Source: Streptomyces fradiae (GTDB lineage: Bacteria; Actinomycetota; Actinomycetes; Streptomycetales; Streptomycetaceae). From it: DNA of 64,000 nucleotides. Under the pieces are notes generated by a model. The model made no database searches. It saw only the letters and a program-made list of their open reading frames with translations, and had not been told where the DNA came from. The stretch covers positions 2,356,001 through 2,420,000 of the forward strand of contig NZ_CP065958.1 of the NCBI RefSeq assembly GCF_041270065.1, in the 5' to 3' direction. Within the stretch, counting starts at the first letter, position 1; every line of letters starts with the position of its first letter. Made by a program: the position numbers and the translations under genes. This document shows, piece after piece, positions 41,444 to 50,283 of the stretch.

Positions 41444-41917
41444 CTACTCGGCGACCGCCACGCACCGCGCCACGTCGTCCGGGTCGACGGCGTCGAGGCG
41501 GGTGGCGAGGGCGTTCAGCCGGTCGCGCAGCTCCACGATCTCGGCGAGGTCGAGCCCGGTGGCGGCGGCGATCCCGCGCGGTACGCCGAGGGCCTTCTCG
41601 CGCAGGGCGGCCCCCTCGGGGGTGGGCCGCACGGTCACGGACCGCTCGTCCTCGGCACTGCGCCGCCGCTCGACGTAGCCGGCCGCCTCCAGGCGCTTGA
41701 GCAGCGGCGAGAGCGTGCCGGAGTCGAGCCGGAGCCGCTCGCCGATCCCCTTGACCGGCAGCTCGCCGTGCTCCCAGAGCACCAGCATCACCAGGTACTG
41801 GGGGTAGGTGAGGCCGAGCTCCTTGAGCGCGCCGCGGTAGACCCCGTTGAACGCGCGGGAGGCGGCGTGCAGGGAGAAGCAGATCTGGCTGTCCAGCCGG
41901 AGGAAGTCCTCGTCCAT
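41444..41917 (-). CDS. ohrR: Organic-peroxide sensor/repressor OhrR (MarR family)
   Basis: 157 residues from ATG at 41917, preceded by GAGG. The reactive Cys is in [16 protein letters not shown], the conserved OhrR position. The winged helix reads [20 protein letters not shown] then [20 protein letters not shown]. Oxidation of this Cys by organic hydroperoxide releases DNA. It is divergent from ohr, and the gap contains a near-perfect 30-bp palindrome, so both genes are probably repressed from one site. Confidence 0.94.
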   Translation of the reverse strand: MDEDFLRLDSQICFSLHAASRAFNGVYRGALKELGLTYPQYLVMLVLWEHGELPVKGIGERLRLDSGTLSPLLKRLEAAGYVERRRSAEDERSVTVRPTPEGAALREKALGVPRGIAAATGLDLAEIVELRDRLNALATRLDAVDPDDVARCVAVAE

Positions 41918-41948
41918 GCCCTCAAGGGTACGGGAGAGCTGGATCACA

Positions 41949-41978
41949 CGCCATTGAGTTGTGCACAACTGAATGGCG
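41949..41978. promoter_or_regulatory. OhrR operator: 30-bp palindrome
   Basis: A 15+15 inverted repeat with one mismatched pair, centred on GTTGTGCACAAC, lies between divergent ohrR and ohr. It starts 31 bp before the ohrR ATG. The length and symmetry are far above chance and fit a MarR-type dimer. Confidence 0.82.
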
Positions 41979-42017
41979 CGCTACAAATGAATGCAGGGCA
42001 GCAGCACGATCCACCGC

Positions 42018-42053
42018 CCGACTTCCTCGGACAGACCGACCTCCTCGGACAGG
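42018..42053. repeat. Two tandem 18-bp repeats in the ohr leader
   Basis: Units 42018-42035 and 42036-42053 (CCGACYTCCTCGGACAG plus one base) differ at two positions. They end 15 bp before the ohr ATG and could pair or bind a factor. Confidence 0.8.
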
Positions 42054-42068
42054 AACGGAAGACCACTC

Positions 42069-42485
42069 ATGGACGCGATCTACACCGCAGTCGCCACCGC
42101 CAACGGCCGCGAGGGCCGCGCCGTCAGCTCCGACGGCCTGCTCGACCTCCCGCTCGCCCACCCGGTCGCGCTCGGCGGCAACGGCCAGGGCACCAACCCG
42201 GAGCAGCTCTTCGCCGCCGGCTACGCGGCCTGCTTCGCGAGCGCCATGGGCGTGGTGGCCCGCCAGGAGAAGATCGACATCTCCGAGGCGTCCGTGACCG
42301 CCGAGGTCTCGATCGGCAAGGACGCGGCGGACGGCGGCTTCGGCCTGGCGGTCGTGATGCGCGCCGAGTTCCCGGACCACCTGCAGGGCGAGGCGGGCCG
42401 CGCGCTCCTGGAGAAGACCCACGGGTTCTGCCCGTACTCGAAGGCGACCCGCGGCAACATCAAGGTCGACCTCGTCGTCGAGTAA
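42069..42485 (+). CDS. ohrA: Organic hydroperoxide resistance protein Ohr (OhrR-controlled)
   Basis: 138 residues from ATG after GGAAGACCACTC. The redox cysteines are in YAACFASAM and HGFCPYSKATRG, and the motif TNPEQLFAAGYAACF is intact. It detoxifies organic hydroperoxides with lipoylated partners. It is divergent from ohrR with the palindrome in between, which makes this the inducible copy. The second copy is at 24594-25016. Confidence 0.95.
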   Translation: MDAIYTAVATANGREGRAVSSDGLLDLPLAHPVALGGNGQGTNPEQLFAAGYAACFASAMGVVARQEKIDISEASVTAEVSIGKDAADGGFGLAVVMRAEFPDHLQGEAGRALLEKTHGFCPYSKATRGNIKVDLVVE

Positions 42486-42562
42486 GAAGCCGCAAGCCGC
42501 CCACCGAGGTCCCCCACGGACCCTCAACGGGCTCTCAGTGGACTTCTGTTGACAATCGTCCT

Positions 42563-42589
42563 CCCCCGGGGTGCCATTGACCCCGGGGG
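42563..42589 (+). terminator. Terminator after ohr
   Basis: A perfect 10-bp stem (42563-42572 with 42580-42589) and a 7-base loop, followed by CGTTCGTTTGTGAGTTTT, a T-rich exit. It lies 78 bp after the ohr stop. The remaining 179 bp before the phospholipase gene show no gene. Confidence 0.75.
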
Positions 42590-42768
42590 CGTTCGTTTGT
42601 GAGTTTTCACGTTCGGGCACGGGGGATTCGCCGAACGTACGACGGGCAGTCATGGGACGGCCGCCGGGCGGTGGTTCGCGGGCGCTCTTCTTGGGGCGCT
42701 CGCGACCGGCTCCCGGCCGGCTCCGCACCGAGCCCCTGTCCGCTCGCACCCCGGAGGACGTCTCCCCC

Positions 42769-44826
42769 ATGGCCGACCTCGATCGCCGCCGGTTCCTGCA
42801 ACTGGCGGGCGGCACCGCCGCCTTCACCCTGCTGTCCGACAGCATCGCCCGCGCCGCGTCCATACCCGCGCAGGGCACCACCGGCACCGTCCAGGACATC
42901 GAGCACATCGTGGTCCTGATGCAGGAGAATCGTTCGTTCGACCACTACTTCGGCGCACTGAAGGGCGTCCGCGGCTTCGGCGACCCGCGCCCGGTGACGC
43001 TGCCCAGCGGAAAGACGGTCTGGAACCAGGCGGACAACTCCGGCAACGTCACGCTGCCCTTCCGGCCGAGCAGCGACAAGCTGGGCATGGAGTACCTCCA
43101 GGGCCTGAACCACGACTGGCAGGGCGGCCAGAGCGCCTGGAACAAGGGCAAGTACGACAACTGGATCCCGGCCAAGACCAAGGCCACGATGGCGCACCTC
43201 ACCCGTGCGGACATCCCCTTCCACTACGCGCTCGCCGACGCGTTCACCGTCTGCGACGCGTACCACTGCTCGTTCATCGGCGCGACCGACCCGAACCGCT
43301 ACTACATGTGGACCGGGTACGTCGGCAACGACGGCACGGGCGGCGGCCCCGTCCTCAACAACGCCGAGGCGGGCTACGGCTGGACGACCTACCCCGAGCG
43401 TCTGGAGGCGGCGGGGGTCTCCTGGAAGATCTACCAGGACATCGGCGACGGCCTGAACGCGGCCGGTTCGTGGGGCTGGATCAACGACGCCTTCCGCGGC
43501 AACTACGGCGACAACTCGCTGCTGTACTTCAACAACTACCGCAACGCCCAGCCCGGCAACCCGCTGTACGACAAGGCCCGCACCGGCACCGACGCCAAGG
43601 CGGGCGAGGGCTACTTCGACCTCCTGCGCGCCGACGTCCAGGCCGGCCGGCTGCCGCAGATCTCCTGGATCGCCGCGCCCGAGGCCTTCTCCGAGCACGC
43701 CAACTGGCCGGCGAACTACGGCGCCTGGTACATCGCGCAGGTCCTGGACGCGCTCACCTCGAACCCGGACGTGTGGGCGAAGACGGCCCTGTTCATCACG
43801 TACGACGAGAACGACGGCTTCTTCGACCACGTCGTCCCGCCGTTCGTCCCGGCCGACGCCTCCTGGGGCAAGTCCACGGTCGCCACCACCCTGGACTGGT
43901 TCCCCGGCAAGACCGGCTACGCGGCCGGCCCCTACGGCCTCGGCCCGCGCGTCCCGATGATCGTCGTCTCTCCCTGGTCCACCGGCGGCTACACCTGCTC
44001 CGAGACCTTCGACCACACCTCGGTCATCCGCTTCATGGAGACCCGCTTCGGGGTGCGCGAGCCCAACATCTCGCCCTGGCGCCGGGCCGTCTGCGGCGAC
44101 CTGACCTCGGCTTTCGACTTCACGCAGACGCAGACCCAGCCGGCCGCGCTGCCCTCGACCGCCGGCTACTACCCGCCGGACCGGAACCGTCACCCGGACT
44201 TCCCGGCCACCGCCCCGGCGGTCGGCACGATGCCCCGCCAGGAGCCGGGCAGCAAGCCCACCCGCCCGCTGAGGTACGCGCCGTACGTGGACGGCGCCGC
44301 CGACACGACGGCGGGCACCTACACCCTCGCCTTCAGCGGCGGCGCCTCGGCCGGCGCGCAGTTCTACGTGACCTCGGCGAACCGTACGGACGCGCCGTGG
44401 ACGTACACGACGGAGGCGGGCAAGTCCCTCTCCGACACCTGGAACACCAAGTACAGCAAGGGCACCACCGACCTCACGGTCCACGGCCCGAACGGCTTCC
44501 TCCGCCGCTTCCGCTCCCCCGGCAAGACCGCCGTCCCGGAGGTGACGGCCCGCCACAACGCGACGACCGGCGCCCTGGACCTGACCTTCACCAACGCGGG
44601 CCCGTCGACGACGGTCACGGTGACCAACGCCTACGCCGGCACCCCGGTCACCTTGTCCGTCCCGAAGTCCGCGACGGTCACCCACTCCGTCCCCCTCACC
44701 TCCTCCGCCCGCTGGTACGACGTGACGATCACGTCCGCCTCGACCACGGACTACGTGCGCCGCCTCGCGGGCCACGTGGAGACGGGCGCGGCGGGCGTGA
44801 CGGACCCGGGGATCCTGACGTACTAG
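42769..44826 (+). CDS. Tat-exported phospholipase C (phosphocholine-specific type)
   Basis: 685 residues from ATG at 42769 with GGAGG upstream. A twin-arginine signal (LDRRRFLQLAGG) is at the N-terminus. The phosphoesterase domain has IEHIVVLMQENRSFDHYFG at its start, then FITYDENDGFFDHV and FDHTSVIRFMETRFG, the metal- and substrate-binding blocks of the acid-phosphatase/PLC superfamily. Two short C-terminal DUF756-type domains (YTLAFSGGASAGAQFYVTS; LDLTFTNAGPSTTVTVTN) follow. It should hydrolyse phospholipids outside the cell. A longer start at 42571 is rejected because it would precede the Tat signal with 66 extra residues. Confidence 0.94.
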   Translation: MADLDRRRFLQLAGGTAAFTLLSDSIARAASIPAQGTTGTVQDIEHIVVLMQENRSFDHYFGALKGVRGFGDPRPVTLPSGKTVWNQADNSGNVTLPFRPSSDKLGMEYLQGLNHDWQGGQSAWNKGKYDNWIPAKTKATMAHLTRADIPFHYALADAFTVCDAYHCSFIGATDPNRYYMWTGYVGNDGTGGGPVLNNAEAGYGWTTYPERLEAAGVSWKIYQDIGDGLNAAGSWGWINDAFRGNYGDNSLLYFNNYRNAQPGNPLYDKARTGTDAKAGEGYFDLLRADVQAGRLPQISWIAAPEAFSEHANWPANYGAWYIAQVLDALTSNPDVWAKTALFITYDENDGFFDHVVPPFVPADASWGKSTVATTLDWFPGKTGYAAGPYGLGPRVPMIVVSPWSTGGYTCSETFDHTSVIRFMETRFGVREPNISPWRRAVCGDLTSAFDFTQTQTQPAALPSTAGYYPPDRNRHPDFPATAPAVGTMPRQEPGSKPTRPLRYAPYVDGAADTTAGTYTLAFSGGASAGAQFYVTSANRTDAPWTYTTEAGKSLSDTWNTKYSKGTTDLTVHGPNGFLRRFRSPGKTAVPEVTARHNATTGALDLTFTNAGPSTTVTVTNAYAGTPVTLSVPKSATVTHSVPLTSSARWYDVTITSASTTDYVRRLAGHVETGAAGVTDPGILTY

Positions 44827-44857
44827 GCATCTGACGTGCTACTAGGCACCTGACGGC

Positions 44858-44889
44858 GGGGCGGATGAGTACGGGTGCTCATCCGCCCC
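44858..44889. terminator. Terminator after phospholipase C
   Basis: A perfect 12-bp stem (44858-44869 with 44878-44889) and an 8-base loop, 31 bp after the stop codon. A short direct repeat TACTAGGCA/CTACTAGGCAC precedes it. Confidence 0.8.
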
Positions 44890-44915
44890 GGCGGCCGGTC
44901 GGCTTGGCTTGCCCC

Positions 44916-45284
44916 ATGCAGATGAACGATGCCGCGTACGATCCCGACGCACGGGTGACCGGGGGCTGGATCGCCCCGCTCGCCTCGACGGTGGTCACGC
45001 TCCCCCTGGGCTTCTTCGCCCTCCTCTACGCGGGCCTCTCCCCGATGGCCTGCGACTCCTGCAACGGGGCGGAGGCCGATCGCTTCGACGCGAGCTTCGA
45101 AGTGGCGTTCCCCGTCGCCATGACGGGCCTGCTCGTCGCTCTGGTCCTGCTGATCACCGCCTGGTCCCTCCCCCGCCGCGCCCGGCACGCCGCCCGTCGC
45201 GTCGGCTTCGCGGTGGCGGCGCCGCTGACGGTCGTGGTCACGATGATCGCCTTCGCGGCGCTGCTCGACACGCCGACCCGCTGA
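44916..45284 (+). CDS. Small membrane protein of unknown function
   Basis: 122 residues with three predicted membrane segments (WIAPLASTVVTLPLGFFALL, AFPVAMTGLLVALVLLITAW, VGFAVAAPLTVVVTMIAFAA). A CDSCNG motif lies in the first loop and might bind metal or form a disulfide. No clear ribosome binding site is visible; an ATG at 44922 is an alternative. I do not recognise a family. Confidence 0.62.
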   Translation: MQMNDAAYDPDARVTGGWIAPLASTVVTLPLGFFALLYAGLSPMACDSCNGAEADRFDASFEVAFPVAMTGLLVALVLLITAWSLPRRARHAARRVGFAVAAPLTVVVTMIAFAALLDTPTR

Positions 45285-45343
45285 GGACCACGTTCCGGTC
45301 GAGGCAGCGGGCTCTCGGGCTCTCGTCCGGCTAGGGTCGGCCC

Positions 45344-45952
45344 ATGCGACCAGAGGTGATCTTCTTCGACCTGGGGGACGTGGTCTGCCGCTTCCATCCG
45401 GAGCGGCGGCTGGCCGCGCTGGGGGAGGAGTGCGGGCTCGGGGCCGGCGAGGTGCGGCAGGTGCTGTACGAGTCCGGGGTCGTCGGGCGCTGGGATCGCG
45501 GCCTCGCCTCGGCCGCGGAGATCCACGCCACGCTGGAGCGGGAGCTCGGCTACACGGGTGGCCCCGCGGCGCTCCACGAGCTGTGGTGCACCGCCTTCGA
45601 GCCCGACGACCGGGTCCTCGCCCTGGTGGACGGGCTGCGGCCGCTGCGCACGGCGCTGCTCACCAACAACGACGCGCTGCTGCTCGAAGCGCTTCCCGAG
45701 GTGCTCCCCCAGATCGCCGCCCGGTTCGAGCCGCTGCTCTTCTCGTGCATGCTGGGCGCCACCAAGCCCGACCCGGCGGCCTACACCCGGGCGCTCGACC
45801 TCGTGGGCGTCGCGCCGGAAGCGGCCGTCTTCATCGACGACAAGCCCGCGAACGTGGCGGGCGCCCAGGCCGTCGGCATCACCGCGCTCCACTTCACCGG
45901 CGCCGCGGAACTGTCCACCGACCTGGCGGAGCTCCTGGCGGCCGAGGAGTGA
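45344..45952 (+). CDS. HAD-family hydrolase (YihX-like phosphatase)
   Basis: 202 residues. The HAD motifs are in order: FFDLGDVV (nucleophile Asp), LLTNND, then GATKPDPAAY (Lys) and FIDDKPANVAGA (metal Asp pair). This set resembles YihX/epoxide-hydrolase-N type HADs that dephosphorylate sugar phosphates. Its position before the fructose locus might be meaningful but it is read in the opposite direction to the LacI gene. Its stop lies in a 12-bp tandem repeat. Confidence 0.88.
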   Translation: MRPEVIFFDLGDVVCRFHPERRLAALGEECGLGAGEVRQVLYESGVVGRWDRGLASAAEIHATLERELGYTGGPAALHELWCTAFEPDDRVLALVDGLRPLRTALLTNNDALLLEALPEVLPQIAARFEPLLFSCMLGATKPDPAAYTRALDLVGVAPEAAVFIDDKPANVAGAQAVGITALHFTGAAELSTDLAELLAAEE

Positions 45953-45996
45953 TCCGAGCCGTGATCCGGGCCGTGATCCCGGCCGTGATCCGGGCG
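45949..45996. repeat. Four tandem 12-bp repeats across a stop codon
   Basis: GTGATCCGAGCC, GTGATCCGGGCC, GTGATCCCGGCC and GTGATCCGGGCG run head to tail from 45949. The TGA of the HAD gene is in the first unit and recurs in each following unit in the same phase, making four successive stops. Confidence 0.92.
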
Positions 45997-46010
45997 GGAG
46001 CTCAGCTCCC
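45996..46010. terminator. Short hairpin at the LacI stop codon
   Basis: GGGAGCT and AGCTCCC flank one base at the junction of the convergent HAD and LacI genes. The LacI stop (46002-46004, minus strand) is inside it. The loop is too small for a classic terminator, so the call is tentative. Confidence 0.35.
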
Positions 46011-47045
46011 GGCCGGTGCCTGACCGGCGGGGTGCGCCAGCGGTTCGCTGGAGCCGCGGACCACCAGACGGGTGGGGACCATGACGGTCCGGGCGCGGGT
46101 GCGGTCACCGTCCAGGCGGGCGAGGGCGGTCCTGGCCGCCGCCGCGCCGATCGCCGCCGGGTCCTGGGCCACGACGGTCAGGGCCGGTTCGAGGACGTCG
46201 GCGAGCGGGAGGTCGTCGAAGCTGACCAGGGCGATGTCCTTGCGTCCCGCGCGGGTAAGTCGAGCGATGACCCCGAGGGCCATCATGTTGTTCGCCGCGA
46301 ACAGGGCGGTGGGCGGGTTCGGCAGGTTCAGCAGTGCGGTGGTCTCGGCGGCGGCCCCGTCCTGGCTGTGGGCGCCGGTCACCAGCGTCCGGTCGTAGGG
46401 CAGACCGGCCTCGGCGAGCGCCGAGCGGTAGCCGGCGAGGCGCTCGCGCCGGGTGTAGAGCCTGGTGGGCAGGTCTCCGATGAAGCCGATGCGGCGGTGG
46501 CCGCGGGCCACGAGGTGGGCGACGCCCTCGTGGACGCCGGCCTGGTTGGAGCTGACCACGCAGTCCGCGGCAAGACCGACCCCCGGCCGGTCGAGGAACA
46601 CCACCGGCAGTCCGGCCGTGCGCGGCGCCTTGAGGTGGCTGTGATCGGCTCCGAACGCGGGGACGACCATCAGCATGCTGACCCGACGGGCGAGGAAGGT
46701 CTGGATCAACGCCCGCTCCCGGTCCGGGTCTTCGGCCGAGGAACCCATGAGCAGGGTGAGCCCCCGGCCGCGTACGGCGTCCTCGATGGCGCCGGCGACG
46801 GTGCCGAAGAAGGGGTTGCCGAGGTCGGGCACGACCAGGCCGACGGTGGTGTCGGGGCCGCCGACGCGGATGTTGCGGGCCATGAGGTTCGGCTGGAAGC
46901 CGAGCTTCGCGACGGCGGCGAGCACGCGCTCCCGGGTCTCCGGGGAGCTCGGCCCGTCCTCGTTGAGCACCCGGGACACCGTCTTCGCGCTGACGCCCAC
47001 TTCCCTGGCGACGTCGGCCAGCGTGGGGCGGCGGTTCGCGGCCAT
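46002..47045 (-). CDS. LacI-family repressor of the fructan/fructose locus
   Basis: 347 residues. The N-terminal LacI headpiece is TLADVAREVGVSAKTVSRVL, and the hinge helix follows (FQPNLMARNIR). A periplasmic-binding-like effector domain (VGLVVPDLGNPFF, IGFIGDLP) completes it. It is the last minus-strand gene after the ABC transporter genes. The two intergenic regions upstream of the kinase and the GH32 enzyme each contain a pair of TGTCA-based palindromes, which are the likely binding sites. The inducer is probably fructose or a phosphate of it. Confidence 0.92.
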   Translation of the reverse strand: MAANRRPTLADVAREVGVSAKTVSRVLNEDGPSSPETRERVLAAVAKLGFQPNLMARNIRVGGPDTTVGLVVPDLGNPFFGTVAGAIEDAVRGRGLTLLMGSSAEDPDRERALIQTFLARRVSMLMVVPAFGADHSHLKAPRTAGLPVVFLDRPGVGLAADCVVSSNQAGVHEGVAHLVARGHRRIGFIGDLPTRLYTRRERLAGYRSALAEAGLPYDRTLVTGAHSQDGAAAETTALLNLPNPPTALFAANNMMALGVIARLTRAGRKDIALVSFDDLPLADVLEPALTVVAQDPAAIGAAAARTALARLDGDRTRARTVMVPTRLVVRGSSEPLAHPAGQAPAGS

Positions 47046-47070
47046 GTACCACCGTTCCTGTGCGTTCGTC

Positions 47071-47098
47071 GGGCCCGGCCCCTGCCCGGGCCGGGCCC
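47071..47098. terminator. Hairpin between ABC ATPase and LacI genes
   Basis: A perfect 11-bp stem (47071-47081 with 47088-47098) and a 6-base loop in the 108-bp gap. It may end or weaken the transporter transcript before the repressor gene. Confidence 0.55.
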
Positions 47099-47153
47099 GC
47101 TGTCCTGACTGTGCGGCGACCCTGTCGTCTGCGTGGCGTCCGCCGGCGGCGAC

Positions 47154-47983
<830 letters not shown>

Positions 47984-47987
<4 letters not shown>

Positions 47988-48979
47988 CGTGCCTTCCTCC
48001 GGGAGATCTGGTCGACGGTCACGGCGAGGATCACGAGCACGCCGGTGATCAGGGTCTGGTAGATGGAGGCGACGCCCATCAGCTGAAGGCCGTTGCGGAA
48101 CACACCCACAATGAGGACGCCGATGAAGGTGCCGAGGACGGAGCCGCGCCCGCCGAAGAGGCTGGTGCCGCCGAGGACGACGGCGGTGATGCTGTCCAGG
48201 TTGTCGGTCTGGCCGGCCTGGGGATCGCCGACGCCGGTGCGGGAGATCAGGAGCAGCGCGGCGATTCCGTAGACGGCTCCGGCCAGGGTGTAGAGGCCGA
48301 TCGTCAGCCGGGAGGTGCGGATGCCGTTGAGGCGGGCGGCCTCGGGGCTGTTGCCGAGCGCGTACACGTGCCGGCCCCAGGACGTGCCGCTCAGCGCGTA
48401 CGCGAAGAGCAGGAACAGGGCGATCGTCACCAGCGAGCCGTAGGTGATGTCGGTGTTGCCGAGCGGGAAGGTCTCGCCGAGGGCGGTCAGCGGTGCCGGG
48501 AGGTCGGTGACCGTCTGTTCGGCCGAGTAGATGTGGGTCAGGGCGAACGCCACGTTCAGCATGCCGAGGGTGACGATGAACGGCGGGAGCGGGATCAGCC
48601 GCACAAGCAGGCCGTTGACCAGCCCGAAGGCCGCGCTGACGGCCAGGCCGAGCGCGATCGCGGCGAGTGGCGGCAGGCCGCCCTGGGCGGCCGCCTTGGC
48701 GATGACGATGCTGCCGAACGCCATGACCGCGCCGCAGGAGAGGTCGATGCCGGCGGTGAGGATGATCAGGGTCTGACCGATGGCCAGCGTGCCCACGACC
48801 ATCACCTGCTGGACGATCAGCGAGAAGTTGCCGCCGGAGAGGAACTGCTCGGTCGTCAGGGAGAAGAAGACGCAGGCGAGCAGCAGGGCGACGAGTGGGC
48901 CCGTGGTCGGTGTGGCGAGCAGCCGGCGGACCGTGGTCGGTCCTTTCAGCTGGTCGTAGGGCAGGGTGGTGGCAGTCAT
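47984..48979 (-). CDS. Sugar ABC transporter permease (CUT2, FrcC/RbsC-like)
   Basis: 331 residues, about nine or ten helices. The CUT2 permease signature GQTLIILTAGIDLSCGAVMA is clear, as is GLVNGLLVRLIPLPPFIVTL and GGTSLFGGRGSVLGTFIGVL. It forms the membrane channel for the adjacent binding protein and ATPase. Four-base overlap with the ATPase gene; 113 bp after the binding protein gene. Confidence 0.93.
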
Positions 48980-49092
48980 GGTGGTCCTTGCCGGTGGTCG
49001 GTCGATGGGCGGCGCGGGGCGGGGCTGCGCGGGGCGGGGCGGCGGATCGGGGTTGGTCAGGGGTACGCGCCGTCAGGGGTACGCGCCGGGGC

Positions 49093-50103
49093 TCAGCCCC
49101 AGCACTTCTCCAGGCCGTACGCGGTGCCCTGGGCGTCGACGCCCGGCTTGGCCGCATCGGTGATGAGCGTGACGCCGGTGTCGGTGTAGCCGGAGACCTT
49201 CTTGCCGTTCTTGGCGAAGTCGGCGACCGCCTTGACGCCCTGGGAGGCCATCTGGAGGGGGTACTGCTGCGAGGTCGCCGCGATCTTGCCTTCCTTGACG
49301 GCCTTCGTGCCGGTGCAGCCGCCGTCGACGGAGACGACGAGCACCTTCTTCTCCAGGCCCTTCGCCTTGAGCGCGGTGTAGGCGCCCAGCGCGGCCGGCT
49401 CGTTGATCGTGTACACGACGTTGATGTCCGGGGACTTCTGGAGGCAGTTCTCCATCGCCGTCTGGCCCTTGGCCTGGTCGCCGCCGGTGTCCTGCATGCA
49501 CACGACCGACGGGTCGCCCTCCGCGACGCCGAAGCCCTTGAGGAAGCCCTGGTGGCGCTGCACGCCCACCGCCACGCCCGGCGCGAGGTCCAGCGTGGCG
49601 ATCTTCGCCTGTTTGCCGGCCATCGCCGCCTTGGCGTACCCGCCGATGAGCTCTCCCGCCTTGACGTTGTCGGTCGCGAAGAGGGCGTCGGTGGCGTCCT
49701 GCGGCTCGGTCGGGCTGTCGAGCGCGATGACCAGAACGCCCTTGGAGCGCGCCTTCTCCAGGGCGGGGACGATCGCCTTGGAGTCGTTGGGCGTGATGAG
49801 GATGCCCTTCACACCCGAGTTGACCATGTTCTCGATCGCGGTGACCTGGCCCGCGTTGTCGCCGTCGAACTTCCCGGCCGCGCTGACGAGTTCGACGCCG
49901 TTGGCCTTCGCGGCCTGCTCGGCGCCCTCCTTCATCTTCACGAAGAACGGGTTCGTGTCGGTCTTGGTGATCAGCCCGACCTTGGTCCCACCGCCGGATC
50001 CGCCCTGCGCACCGGCGCCACAGGCCGTCAGGGTCAGCGCCGAGACGGCGACGAGAACGGTCGATCCGGTGGCGGCGCGGAGGGTGCGGTTTCTGCGAAG
50101 CAT
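49093..50103 (-). CDS. Sugar ABC transporter substrate-binding lipoprotein (FrcB-like)
   Basis: 336 residues. A lipobox LTAC follows the signal peptide, so the protein is tethered outside the membrane. The type 1 binding fold reads VGLITKTDTNPFFVKMKEGA, then GILITPNDSKAIVPALEKAR and VYTINEPAALGAYTALKAKG, with a close look to fructose- and ribose-binding proteins. First gene of the importer operon. Its promoter region holds the first pair of candidate LacI operators. Confidence 0.93.
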   Translation of the reverse strand: MLRRNRTLRAATGSTVLVAVSALTLTACGAGAQGGSGGGTKVGLITKTDTNPFFVKMKEGAEQAAKANGVELVSAAGKFDGDNAGQVTAIENMVNSGVKGILITPNDSKAIVPALEKARSKGVLVIALDSPTEPQDATDALFATDNVKAGELIGGYAKAAMAGKQAKIATLDLAPGVAVGVQRHQGFLKGFGVAEGDPSVVCMQDTGGDQAKGQTAMENCLQKSPDINVVYTINEPAALGAYTALKAKGLEKKVLVVSVDGGCTGTKAVKEGKIAATSQQYPLQMASQGVKAVADFAKNGKKVSGYTDTGVTLITDAAKPGVDAQGTAYGLEKCWG

Positions 50104-50139
50104 GGCTGATCTCCTGCTGGACGAGGCGGAGGGAGGTGA

Positions 50140-50169
50140 TGTCAGCGTTGACAGATGTCATCGTTGACA
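50140..50169. promoter_or_regulatory. Pair of LacI-type operators between importer and kinase
   Basis: TGTCAGCGTTGACA (50140-50153) and TGTCATCGTTGACA (50156-50169) are both TGTCA-N4-TGACA palindromes with a 16-bp centre-to-centre distance. They lie 37 bp upstream of the binding protein start and 115 bp upstream of the kinase ATG. The same arrangement recurs at 51367-51396. Confidence 0.78.
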
Positions 50170-50283
50170 CTGCTTGCGGAGGATGATGAACTCCGTCACC
50201 CGGAAACGTCAATGCCTTGGCGCCGTCACAAATCCGCAACGCCGTCCGCGCCGCCTCCCCCGCCCGTCTGGAGAGAACGAGTC

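Noticed and set aside
42590..42680. PhoP (phosphate) box upstream of phospholipase C
   Set aside because: GTTCGTTTGTG and nearby GTTTTCACG and GTTCGGGCACG vaguely resemble PHO direct repeats, but spacing and matches are too poor to claim.
42607..44775. Minus-strand 722-residue reading frame
   Set aside because: Antisense shadow of phospholipase C.
45949..45996. CRISPR-like array
   Set aside because: The 12-bp units are head to tail without spacers, so this is a simple tandem repeat.
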